A stretch of DNA of 64,000 bases. It comes from Tubulanus polymorphus. Taxonomy: Eukaryota; Nemertea; Palaeonemertea; Tubulaniformes; Tubulanidae. The position numbers and the translations under genes were made by a program. Shown piece by piece: positions 11,201 through 22,761 of this stretch (position 1 is its first letter; the number at the start of each line of letters is the position of its first letter). The stretch covers positions 5,058,501 to 5,122,500 of the forward strand of contig NC_134028.1 of NCBI RefSeq assembly GCF_964204645.1, written 5' to 3'. The notes under the pieces are model-generated. The model was not told the DNA's origin, searched no databases, and saw only the letters and a list, made by a program, of their open reading frames with translations.

Positions 11201-14200
11201 ATTTCTAGGAGAACGCACTTTATCTTTATCATAAAAACTATCCAACTCTTTCTGCAGGAATTCAATTTCTTTCTTGAACGCGCGGATTTCCTTACTACAA
11301 ATAAATAATACCCCATAAAGGACAAAACGGCAGAGACTTAAGTTATTCACAAGTGTAAGTCTTGCCCCAGCATAAAAGGGCATGTTCATGAGAAAAGATG
11401 ATCGTTCAAGTGAAATTTCTAGTCGATTTTTTGTCGCTCAGAATAACGTACTCTTTATCGTCACAGCACCGGCGATAATGTAACCGATCTTCTTTCAGTT
11501 TTTTGATAGTTAATCGGTGTTTGTCGTTCTCTTCGAGCAGTTCAGTCTCTCGTCGATCCAACTGATCCAATCTCTCGGCTATCGTTCCTTCCAATATTAC
11601 TTTACCTAAAATCACCGAGTCAACACGGACCTTACTATAGATTTATAGCTGTATTCGGAAAAATAAAGTCACATTGTAATAGATAAGGAGTGAATTTCTC
11701 GTTATATATAATACCTTGTACATCCCCACGTCTGCTTTCAACCTCTGATATCATAGAGACAGTATCTGCATCAGTTTTATCCATTCTCTGGAAATATACA
11801 CGATAACATTTACATGCAGTATTTCTGCTACTGTTTTTATGATTATTTGTGATAAGAAAACACGTGAAAATGTGTACACGTCCATATGGTACCACAAATT
11901 CTACTCTCTAATCTAACAATGAAGAAATGATGGAAGCAATGAAATCGAAGCACAACATCCAGAGATTATGGAACTTGGAACACTTTACCTGTTCAGCCAC
12001 CTGAATGATCAATTATTGTATCAATTTACTGATAAGTTTCAATCGTTAAATTTTTGTTTAGATGATGAACATTGTAAGAGTCTCATCTTTATGACAGTGC
12101 AATTAGCGCCAGTTTTCATATGGAATACGAAGCTGTTCGTACCTTTTCTAGCCGTGAAATAGCAGATAACAATTCACGTTTATTCATGTCTTCGTAATCT
12201 TCTGTAAAACATTAAGAAAATATATTTCAATATTCATTGTGTTAGAGCATTCTAGCAGGTTCAGCAATACCCTCAGCAAGAGAGAAAATACTCAGTCAGG
12301 AGAATCAGGTTAATGGTAATGATACCAAAGCTTAAATAAATGTCAGTTAGACCAATCATTTCCTGGCCGGAGATTTCTTACTTTTTGTTTTTTCTTTTAC
12401 CGATTCGGCTTGTTCTAACGATTTCTCTAAATCCGCTTTGATTTCTTTATTCTCAGTTTGTAGTTTATTGTTGTGGTCGTTCAATCGAATTATCGTTTCA
12501 TTCATCGCCTTCAGTTTAGCGTTCATTTCCTTGCTGTCCGTCACTTTTTTACTGCAAATAGAAAATCAACAGAACTATATACATTAGCGCAATAGACAAA
12601 CAATAACGTTTTAAAGGAACCATTATCTCGTTATTTTTTCATACCTAGTCATTTGCGCCGCCTGAGATCCACTGAGATTCTGTAATCGTAACACTTCGTT
12701 ATAATAGACTTCCATCTGAGCGCGTAATTCTTCGGTTTTAGTCGATTTCATGTCGCTCTGTAACTTGGCGAAAGCGGCTTCTTTCTCTTTCAGATTCTGC
12801 TCTAGTCGAAGGATTTTCTGCTTTAGACTGTGGATCACCTATATAGATAGAGTACCGATATATGAGTAAATGACATGTGCTTTTAAACAAGGTGTCAAAT
12901 TGCTTCATGGATCTAGGATTTTCATAAGGCCATAGTCAGGAAAAGAAAAGGTTGTTACATGCATTATCATATCATTTTCAGGGGATTTTTTGGTGAATAG
13001 GACAAGCAAGATTTACCGGTACTTGATGAACGACAAAGGTTAAGTACTTACAGTGCCTGTATCTGGTCTTTTATCGGCTAAAGTCCTCCTCATTTCCTCA
13101 CTCTGAAGATAAACAATTGAAACATCATGAAACCACAATGAACCACACAAAACTACAGTTTAGTTGAAACATTGAAACATACTTTACTAGGATCAAGCAA
13201 TTGTTCTATTTCTTTTTCCTGAAATGAAAATATTCTCATTAAACTAGATTTCTATAAAGGTATATCGGGATCAATTCTTATATAGGCCTAATGTATGAAT
13301 TTATTCAATAAGTTGATATCACCGGCCGATGCTTATTTCACCTTCTTGGCATTATCTTCTTCTAAGCGTCTTATTTTGGATTTCATCGTAGTATTGTCAT
13401 TATTTATTGAAACGACTTGCTGAAAATAAAAGTAGCAGAAAGTGTGACATTGAAAAAAGTGGTTTCATGCGGGGTTATTTAGCGAATATTTCCATACCTT
13501 TTTCAAGTCGAGTATGTCATCATAATATTCCTCGGGGGTTTTATAAGCAGGTTTACCGCTGCCAGACGGCACTTTACCATTTGCCGTATTTCCGTTTCGA
13601 GGGGTTTTTTCCGTACCCTTCATTTGACGTAAATAATGACTAGTACTGAGGTACGCCATATTCATTTCATCGGGACGTCTTATACCGGTAAATGTATTCA
13701 TGCCTATACTCTCCGTACTGTGACCTAAATTTGGATAAAATATAAAAGAACCATTAGTGTTCTAATCAAAAGGAACTGGCAAAAATTTTAAGATATTTAC
13801 AATACTTAATCAATCATTTGGGTCGGTTCCCTACATCTTTTACTGAACACCTTCTACCAAGATTGATGCAAGACCGCTAATAAGATTTAAAGGCCAACTT
13901 CCAGTTTAAATAAATGAGAATTGGTCTATTCTCAAACTTTAAGCCATTGCGCTCAGAGCTCTGACGACCTGAGAAGCTTTTTCCTGATTAGGCTATATTA
14001 TATCATTTTCCTGATTTTCAATAGTCCCATTTTGACCTCTTTTTTTGTCAGAAGACAAGTCAAAAATGAAACTGAAGCACTGACTTGCACGGGTTGGGCT
14101 TCTGAACCAAATCTCTAGTGGAATAAAACCCTGGCAAATTTGAGTCATTTGGAATTCGGCCTTTTTTAGACTTAAGTCGCAGCTGTACAAAATACCTTCT

Positions 14201-14645
14201 CCTGTTTTGCGTAAAGTGTCAATCCAGTATTCAGATGCTGAGCGTTTAACCGGTTTACCAGCTTTTGCTTTACCTCCACCACCTAATGCTACAGAGATAG
14301 AACAAAAAATAATACAGAGTGAGGACAGGAAGAAATAAAACAAATTTTGGAGATAAAGAGCAAATAGTTTAATTTGTGCGTTTTAAAAAGAATTTCAGAC
14401 TCACTTCCAGATCCTGTTTTAACGGCGTCTAACCACAATTCTCGAGCAGATTTAGTTTTTTTCTTTGCAGCTCCTTGTAAAAAGTTGGAAATATGAGAAA
14501 AATAAATGCACAAATAACAACTTTGTTGCTGTGCAAACTGATAAGCCTATAAATCATCACTAAAGTTTAATTTGATACTTCAGACATAGTCCATACCTAG
14601 AGGTTTCTTTGCAGATGCAGATTTTCCAAGTGTTGAATTTTTCAT
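5208..14645 (-). CDS. IQCE: IQCE-like protein (IQ motifs, coiled coil), 23 coding exons
   Basis: Exons, 5' to 3': 14645-14597, 14473-14405, 14288-14196, 13724-13498, 13419-13342, 13218-13183, 13102-13052, 12838-12645, 12551-12382, 12201-12143, 11787-11715, 11605-11452, 11294-11181, 10965-10728, 10406-10302, 9437-9342, 8748-8576, 7937-7812, 7607-7576, 7479-7375, 7195-5873, 5411-5386, 5291-5208. Phases agree throughout and give 1224 aa. Residues 20-145 hold three copies of a motif like ELWLDAVKTG; 150-455 are coiled coil; 520-700 carry six IQ motifs (e.g. AARKIQKTWKGF, AAKTIQSQWRQ, ILIQSTLKGHVARKQM). Residues 748-1188 are one Ser/Lys/Asp-rich exon, predicted disordered; the tail is acidic and ends DDDIVF. 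Vertebrate IQCE (about 700 aa) tethers the EVC-EVC2 complex with EFCAB7 at the ciliary base for Hedgehog signalling. The name rests on layout and linkage to SNX8; another coiled-coil IQ protein is possible. The ATG follows an acceptor, so a 5' UTR exon is expected. Confidence 0.62.
7990..8065. repeat. Fragment of the GGGTCCAGTT MITE family
   Basis: This intronic stretch has GGGTCCAGTTTTAAACACAA followed by CCCCTGGTCTACATGACCAG, recalling the ends of the repeats at 2497-2600 and 27175-27294. It is too short to define borders. Confidence 0.25.
9741..9995. repeat. Possible hAT-like MITE in an IQCE intron
   Basis: The right end, read on the - strand, starts CAGGGCCGTACATAGCGGGG and runs into a G-rich then C-rich stretch. 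The left end, CGGGGCCGTTTGAATGTTGG, is a diverged inverted counterpart. The ends resemble hAT-type CAGGGCCG termini. I could not find an 8-bp target duplication, so the borders are uncertain. Confidence 0.35.
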
Positions 14646-16517
14646 CCTTTCTAGAAAATGAAAATTATCTAGTAGGCCCTAATTTGTATTACTCATTTCA
14701 AATGGCATGAAAATGAAATTACACAGAAATTTGAAATTGCACATCCTGGAATCCTAATATATTCAGGGAACCAATAATGGACTTGGGTGTGAAGATCACT
14801 GAATGAATCACAGGGGCTCGTTACGATAGCTGGGGGTCTAAAATCAAAGATTTGACCCAGTATCCTAGGTACCACCTATAAAAAAAGAAAAGGGAGCTAA
14901 CATTTTGACATACAAGAATTGACCTTCTCATTTCAATCGCTCATAACTTCGTAACCCATCGACCGATTCGCTCGAAATTGGTTTCGTTTCATTCCTAAGA
15001 GGTTACTTTTTCGTTTGAGATCTTCCGCAACAAAATCGGATAAGAGACACCCGAGAAATCACGACTCAAATCCGAAAAAACGAGTCAAAATAGCCAAAGC
15101 CGGAATTACTAGGACGTCTCGGAGTAGTCGATTCCCGACGAAAAACGATGAGTTGACGCGGTTCCCGGACGTTAATCTTCACATATCATACATCGCTGGA
15201 AAGCTTATGAACTGACCTTATTGAAAAATGCGTTTATTTGATAATCCGTTCCGAAACCGGCGACAAGCGAGGTGATAATACGCACCGAACCGATAAATAC
15301 GCACTTTAAGCGTCACTGAACCGCCATTGAGGGTGTGACGTCACGGGCTCTGAGGACTGATAAATTCGCGATACGTGATTGGTCGACTGAATATGTTAAT
15401 TATCTAGCGTTGCATGCTGGGATTTCTCATGACGTCACGCAGTTAATGGCGGCCGGAATACACTTGGAAATCGTATTTATCGCATCAATCTGGATTATCA
15501 GCTCGCCAGTCGCGGGTATCGGAACGGATTATCAAATAAACGCGTCTTTCAATAAGGTCAGTTCATAAGCTTTCCAGCGATGTATGATGTGTGAAGATTA
15601 ATGCCCGGGAACCGCGTCAACTCATCGTTTTTCGTCGGGAATCGACTGCTCCGAGACGTCCTAGTAATTCCGGCTTTGGCTATTTTGACTCGTTTTTTCG
15701 GGTTTGAGTCATGATTTCTCGGGTGTCTCTTATCCGATTTTGTCGCGAAAGGTCTCAAACGAAAAATTAACCTCTTAGGAATGAAACGAAACCAATTTCG
15801 TGCGAATCGGTCGATGGGTTACGAAGTTATGAGCGATTAAAATGAGAAGGTCAATTCTAGTATGTCAAAATGTTAGCTCCCTTTTCTTTTTTTATAGGTG
15901 GTACCTAGGATACTGGGTCAAATCTTTGATTTTGGACCCCCAGCTATCGTGACGAGCCCCTGTGGAATGAATGGAGCTTGGGTAGAGGGTTGGGGTGTAG
16001 GCCTACTTACAGACAGAAGAGGCCTATCTATGAGCCTGGCCCTGGGGGGAAGTGGAACTGGAATTGGAAGAATGGAAAAAAAAGGACACATTTTTTGTGT
16101 AAGATCTTTGCTGAGGTTTGGAGTACTGACTGTGTGACCATGAATACATTCTATATTTTTACCTTTCAAAAATAGAAATGGGCTTTTTAATTCCTGATAG
16201 TCTGATAAATGGTTATCTCATCTTATTCGTTAAATTTGTCGAATATTTTGACAAGTGTCACAGTGCGCTTAGCAGCCCGTAAACAAATCCAATAACGGAT
16301 GGCTCCGAAAATATCTACATCCATATGCTGTAGGAGCCACCCTTTCCTCGAATAAAAAATTAGGATACAATCGAAAATTACAATTTTAAACTCTGATAGA
16401 TTTATTTATTTTTTATCTTTTTCTGTAATAATGATTATTTTCCAATGGATTCTTATTCAAAAATGCATTTTATTCAGACATAAATATTTTGGTCATGTGA
16501 TCGATGTGGTGTACAAA
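14646..16517. promoter_or_regulatory. Shared head-to-head region of IQCE-like gene and SNX8
   Basis: The two start codons point away from each other across 1.87 kb, of which 1.16 kb is the foldback at 14809-15964. Without that insertion the divergent spacer would be about 0.7 kb, a size usual for a bidirectional promoter. On the - strand a good donor (GTAAGT) sits just below 16011, so an untranslated first exon of the IQCE-like gene may lie near 16011-16250. In that case the foldback is in its first intron. The ORF running through that candidate exon meets a stop when joined to the ATG exon, which fits an untranslated role. No TATA box was identified. Confidence 0.4.
14809..15964. mobile_element. 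1.16-kb foldback element with 8-bp target duplication
   Basis: The left arm (14809 to about 15263) and right arm (about 15512-15964) are near-identical inverted copies of roughly 450 bases. Weaker symmetry continues to the centre near 15390, so the whole element can fold on itself. The ends read CACAGGGGCTCG and CGAGCCCCTGTG. The flanks carry an exact direct repeat, GAATGAAT, at 14801-14808 and 15965-15972. An 8-bp duplication and CA-type ends suit hAT or P-like elements. No transposase is present, so it is non-autonomous. Each arm holds the same 66-codon open frame reading toward the centre (15015-15215 on +, 15758-15558 on -). Confidence 0.88.
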
Positions 16518-19500
16518 ATGGCTGCCGACCTGACTTTTGGTGGGTAGATCCAAAATTTACATGTTCTAACATTTTATAACTCGTATCAAATAATGCACTT
16601 ACTTGAAACACATCCCGCACTAGTGAATTCATGTTGCTGTCTTTTTAAGGCTTTGCTTTGAACAATCAAATTGATTTTATCCCATGGGGTCTTCTGTTCC
16701 AACTTCGTGTTCTCACTCCATTCTTCCAAATCAAGTATCACTCCCCCACCCCATCGGTATCATCGTCTCTTTCCCTTCTCCACTTATGACTAACTAGGTA
16801 ATTAAAAGCCTAGTCTTCTTCCAAGAGAGTGTCTTCTACTTTGACAGGGGTGCATATCAGAGTAACCTGATATTGTCATTGAATTGATAATGATAACACA
16901 TAATTCTTTTGGCAGTACCAGGTATCAACAACACTGATACGAGCATCAATAATTATAGTTATGTGTTTCATTATGGACACTGTTTCTTTTCACTAAATCA
17001 TATATGTTTTAATGTTTTAACTGAATTTAGGGTCGATTCCGCAGCTTTACAGAGAGGTCTATGACATTATATCCCCGACTCAAGAACAAATAGACCACGA
17101 CACCTTCATAAAAGTTCTCTCAAAGTCAAACCTTCAGAAACATGTCCTAACACAGGTAAAATACATGCTAAACTTTTTTTTGCCGATTAAATTCGACATT
17201 GCATCTTTCTTCTTATTTGTGCTTGTGTTTTTTTCGCAGATATGGGAAACAGCAGATGGTGGAACTGGTCACTTGACCAGGAATGGGCTGTACAAGGCCT
17301 TAGCTCTGACGGCATTAGCTCAACAAGGAAAACAGTTGACTGATAATGTTCTGGAAACTTATACTGATCAAGGTACATGTGTATTATGTTATTTCACTCA
17401 CTTTATTTCAATGTGCTGAAATCTGAAAATCTGCGCGATGTACTTTCTCATTAACTAATATTTATTGCGTGATAGTGGTTTAATCACTAATAATTACTAG
17501 AAGATGCCCCATTTTTAGATTTTATTGCACAATTAAACAGATTATTTTCATTATCAAGCCCTAGATATATTCAAATACGGTACTGCGTGCATGAGTCAAT
17601 GATTCTCGTAAAATTTGTCCTAGAATTTGCCTAAGAATATTAAGTGTGAGTGTACCACAGACACTGACTATAAGGCACGAACCTTATTTTCTTGATACTT
17701 TTAAATGCATGCTGTGACTTGAGATTACCAAAAATATAATGAATGAAAAATGCCATGAGGTCAGTTTAGATTATATATAAAAATCAGTTGTTTACGAGCT
17801 GAGATATTACAGTTTATAAACTCTGATCTGCAAAAGTCACGCAAATTTGAATGAACTGTTTAGGTGGTTGGATACACTATGATTGTAGAGTACTCTAGCT
17901 ACCACTATTAGGAATGGGTAGAAAATAGTAGTTGATAGTCAAAGAATTATCCTGATAGTTTAGTAGTCGAAACTTTCATCTTTATTCAGAGTTACCTAAA
18001 CCATCTCTTGGAGATCTGTCCGACCTGAACAAACTCAGTAGAAAGGTGCACAGGGAGAAGCATCATAATGCTTTACTGTATAGGTTAGTTGTAGGCATAT
18101 CTATTCGTTTATTCTATTCGGAACATTTTATTAATGCATGGATATCAGTCAGTTAAACTTATGAATCATGGAATATTTTCGATGTGAATAGTCTCAGTCT
18201 CTTAGAATAGAATCTATTAATAACTGCAGGTATGAAGAATTATGTCAACTTGATACGGTGAAAGTCGAACTAGTACCAGAGAAAAAAGGCTTGATATTGA
18301 AACATGTCGAGTACGAAATAACCAGTCAGGTAAAGCAAATCATCCGTTACAAACCGAGATATGCCGAGCTCTATTTGATGCGCAGATGCCTCCATTCCTG
18401 TTTTGATCATTGTAGAAGTGTCGTGCTACTGTTCTCCGTCGTTATAACGATTTCGTGTCTCTACACGAGATGCTGTTACTTCGATATCCGTACAGAATGA
18501 TTCCGCGATTACCACCGAAAAAAATGATGGGAGGTAGAAAAATTTCATGCGCTTTAGCCCTATTTGATTTAAAGCACATTTGAAGGGTTTCAAATGTAAA
18601 TTTTTTTCAGCTGATCGATATTTCATCGAAGACAGACGTAAATCTCTGCGACGATTCCTGAACGCCGTTGTCAGACACCCGGTCATCGGTCAAGATAAAG
18701 TAATCAAATACTTTCTCACTTTCAACGGATCAGTAAGTTTGCACGGCTATTCTGATTGGTCTGCTGTGGAAATAACCTAGCATAATTTCTAATGGGTTTT
18801 GATGTCTTTTCAAGGATTTGCAACACAAGATTAAAGCTGCATTTAGTGGTGTCCCCGATGAATTTATGACGAATGAGTTAGCACTAAAAGCCAAGGTATA
18901 ATCTGATTAGAACCCTTTTAGTTTTGCGTTGAATCTAATCCCCAGTGCGTGTACTATTTGTTGGAGTTGAAAATCAAAGAATATAAATTCAACTTAATAT
19001 TCCCTTGAAAGAAGAGATGTATTTTGAATTTGGTGATCATTAAATTTTTGTGCATGTGATATTACCTGAAGTTGTTTTGTTTATGAAGGACCTTGTTCCG
19101 ATGGATACGCAGTTGCAGTTCAGCTCGGCGAGGGAACACCTACGTATATTGACTCAGACGGTAACTCATCTGAGAGACATCGCTGATCGTATGGTCACCC
19201 GTTCCTGTAATGCTGCCAGTGATATGCTCCTGATGGGTAAGGAGCTCAAGTAAGAACCTTTCTTATTTCGTCGTATTGTGAACACGTAGGATCATTTCAA
19301 AAACAGTGCTTCTTATCTTTAACTTGAGTCATGTTACTTTATTCAAACCCCGAATTTCGGAAAACGTTTTTTTTTAACATACCTGGTAAACAATCGTAAA
19401 ATCTTATGTGCATATATTTAAATTAAATCGAATTTACAGTGCGTTGCATAATGATACATCGCTTGTCTCGACGTGGGCGACTGGAAACTGTGATACCTGG

Positions 19501-20399
19501 ATGTACCTGAAAAAAGGTCTGAAGAAAGTCTCCCTCGAATTCACAACATTGTCGGATAAAGAGCGTGAAAAGGTATGCTTCATCAAATGTTGCTTGAAAT
19601 TGATTCTTTTCAAATGAACGACCAACTCATAATCACGGTGTATCTGATTTTAGGGTTTGCAAGAAGATGATGGAATTGTAGAACAATTGAATATATTCCT
19701 TGATATTCTAATAGCATATCGAGTATGTACACAACACCATTCATTGAAACTCTGAAAATTCTGAATTTGCGAACAGTTGTTTAATTGATGTATTCATCGT
19801 AATTTTACAGGATCTATGCGATAGACAAGAGAAAGGTGTTCTTACCGACCACCAGAGGGCTCTTCAAAAAATGGGCCAATATAAAAAGAAGAAAATGACC
19901 GCTACGTTACACGGTCCGTCAGAGGCTGGTACCGTGGAACAACTTGAGCATAGAATATTAGCCGTGAGTAAATATTGAAATCCAGTATTTCTGAAGTTAG
20001 AATTTTCTGAAATTGTTTGATAAAAAATATCAAATACTGTCGATTACAGCAAGAGAATGAAATCAGTAATATGGAGAATAGAAACTATTTCTCGCTTTAC
20101 TGCGTTCAGATGGAATGTCAGTTAGTCCACGCTAACATGGTGTTACTGTACAAAGTGCTGGAGAATATGGCAGACGTGCAGTCGAAATCTCACTCAGAGG
20201 TAAATGAAACACTCCTAACCGCTCAAATCTTTGTCGATATTCCATTTTCTTCTGACATTTCCATTCGTACTTCTCTTTTCTACAGCTCGGTCGCGTTTGG
20301 CAAGAAATGGTGCCGATAATCGCTGAAATATTCCCGCCAACAACTTCGCCATTAGGCTCGCCCCATAACTCGCCAACACAGGCCAGTATATCGATATGA
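16518..20399 (+). CDS. SNX8: Sorting nexin 8 (EH-like, PX and BAR), 14 exons
   Basis: Exons: 16518-16539, 17031-17155, 17240-17372, 17990-18083, 18230-18329, 18416-18533, 18611-18732, 18815-18895, 19089-19249, 19440-19572, 19654-19722, 19811-19963, 20050-20199, 20286-20399. Phases agree and give 524 aa. SNX8 (yeast Mvp1) is a phosphoinositide-binding, membrane-tubulating nexin for endosome-to-Golgi and endosome-to-plasma-membrane sorting. Residues 10-92 resemble an EH domain ([20 protein letters not shown]). [20 protein letters not shown] precedes the PX domain (125-240), which has [15 protein letters not shown] and [15 protein letters not shown], including the RRY phosphoinositide motif. The BAR domain (266-490) includes [15 protein letters not shown] and [16 protein letters not shown]. 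These segments closely match human SNX8, which lacks the EH part. The start is an ATG in an AAAATGG context in a 22-base coding exon. It fits the phase of exon 2, but being so short it is the least certain exon. Confidence 0.92.
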
Positions 20400-22761
20400 T
20401 GTTTCTGAAAACACGTCTCAAAGTTGCATGCGTACACGACATGTCTGTTGGATAATGGTGCTATAAGCCTGTTGCAGATACTGGTCTATCTGTTTTGATA
20501 ACTGCTGCTGAGTCTGTGTTATAAATAAAAGAGAGTGCTAAAATTATGTCAAAAAGGCGAAGTCATATTTCTCAGTTATATCAACACTAAATAATATGAA
20601 TATTATGTGCAATATGCATAATCATAGAACACATAGACCACTCGGCCAGTTTATGTGGTTTTTGAGCTTTTTTTGATTGGAAGAGATTGATGACAGCCCT
20701 TAGTGATATGTAGTGCCCGTTGGTAGATATTTTCTTCAGTTTTTGCACTGTTCTGTGATGGTAGAAATCTGCTCGTATTACTTCAAAAGTAGAACTGAGA
20801 TTTTTTGTTAATGTTTATCTAACTGACTGTTAAGGCATTTACCGGTAGTACTTAAGATTTCTTATCTCAAAATAAAAAAATTGGCGCAGTAACGATACCA
20901 TTTGATTCTAACTCTAAATCGAAAATACTTCATTTGTATTTAAGATTGCGTGATTGGATTCTTAGGAATCAATATCCTAACTCAAAAATCATTAGACTTG
21001 AGAGACTTTTGAATGGAATTTTTCAGATCAATTTTCACTCGCCCTAATAGTCAATCTGGTTAACAATCCCCTGGCCATGCTACTTATGTAGAATCTATGT
21101 AATGTTATTTAGAATATGATCGCTATGCGTATAGATGGTCATGAAATTCAATTTATATTCATTGCCTATGAATTTAACGGCAGATTGTAAACTGTTTCAA
21201 TGATACAATGTTTAGCCATATATTTTAGTGGTGCCAAAATCTGTTATAACAAAAGTACGTAGAATCAGTTACTCTATGTTTATTACTTCTTACTTCATTG
21301 TTCAAACGTGGATTTGAAAAACTAAAGTTAATACTAGTTTATATGTCCGTGGTTAGACTCATAATTCTACTAGCATAGCATATGTTATGTATGATTTATT
21401 CCATCATTTTAGAATTTTGGAGTTGCTTTGAATTTAAAATAAATTCCAATTCCAACATTCCAATAGATATTGTACTGCCGTTAATAATATGACAAATTTA
21501 TATTTTATGATTTAGAAGTTATATACCAGGTAATGCTAATACTACTGCATTAATATTGTATTGATATTAATTGTGTGAAATGTAAGCATAGTTATATACG
21601 TTATTATTGAAAATTGTTTTGTACATTGTATCATACTTTACAGTGTTTTCATGTTTGTAGAATATTTGTAAATATAGTTTCGTTATTTCAGGGGTTGCGA
21701 TACATTTTTACGCTCCTAGGTTTCAAATTTCGACGATTGTTATTACATTTTGTACATGTAACGAAAAGTTTGCCGAAATAATGATTTGATGATGAATTTG
21801 ACAGTTAATTGACACTCTGAATGGCTATCAATAATTCTCATTACAATTGTCAAAGAAACTTAGCCCTTGATTGTTTAATACAATCCTTATATAAAATGTG
21901 CAGGGAAAATAAGTCATATATACCAAATATATTATCTGTTAATTCCATTTATCTGCTCCATTAATATACTGTATTTTTAATGATTCATTTAGGAGTCAAA
22001 CTCGTCCTAGCTGGGATGATCTTAAATAAACAAATCAATGATATCAGTAAGTGGTAGTATGTTTGCTTCAATGTCATCTACAACTGGTGACCAGATAGAA
22101 TCAGATGCCACTTAATTAGGGCCTAGAGTTCTTCAAAATAATTCCCTGTAACTAATCAGTACGTCATGAAGTACTTAAGATGTTTAATTGACATGATATT
22201 TGTTAGTTAAAGAGGTATAACTTGAATTGTTATTGTATAGTTTATTGAATTATCTAAAAAGTCTATTTCGAAATTTCCACGAGGTATTTAGTGTACTAGA
22301 AACGAAACGAATGGTGGAAAACGATAGGTGGTTTATATTTTTGATGTCCTGTTAAAATTTGAATTACTTCTGAAGATTAAATAAATGTATAGTAAGCAAT
22401 TTCTGAATTGTTCGAGTTGATTGTGTTACCGGGTTAAATGGTCATGGAACTGATTTCTTTTTTTATAGGAAAGAGAATTTCCTTAACTATGTAGAGTATT
22501 CATACTTAAGTAGGTGCTTAATTTCATGTTAAACCTCATGCTGCAGTGAAGCAGCACATTGATCACCTGTTAAGGGGGTGGTCCTGGCAACAATGGGATA
22601 CAGGTCAACATATTGTGGGGTCTATCTTCAGCTTTCGTCATTATGACAGGGTCCCTTCAACTCCTTGATTCTTTCAAAACAGAAAAGGCTTTCAAAGGCG
22701 CTCACAACTCTTTTTATTTGAACAAAATGCCCAAAACTTCGACTTAGGAAGGATCGACAGT
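20400..22761 (+). other. SNX8 3' UTR and AT-rich intergenic DNA
   Basis: Sequence downstream of the SNX8 stop is AT-rich. It has an AATAAA at 20524-20529 and several later ones, so a long alternative 3' UTR is possible. I see no coding exon, RNA gene or structured repeat before the foldback that starts at 22762. Confidence 0.5.
20524..20529 (+). terminator. Candidate poly(A) signal of SNX8
   Basis: AATAAA about 125 bases after the SNX8 stop codon. Confidence 0.45.

Noticed and set aside
12356-12381. Extension of the IQCE-like coiled-coil frame to a TGA at about 12359
   Set aside because: A strong GTAAGA donor at 12381 keeps the frame into the next exon (12201-12143) in phase, and all later exons agree.
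15335-15568. A 77-codon + strand frame in the centre of the first foldback
   Set aside because: It crosses the axis of the near-palindrome and has no family match; no transposase motif is visible.
15918-16169. An 83-codon - strand frame near the IQCE-like 5' region, considered as an N-terminal coding exon
   Set aside because: Spliced at its good donor near 16011 it would meet TGA immediately in the ATG exon, so it cannot extend the protein. It may be untranslated leader.
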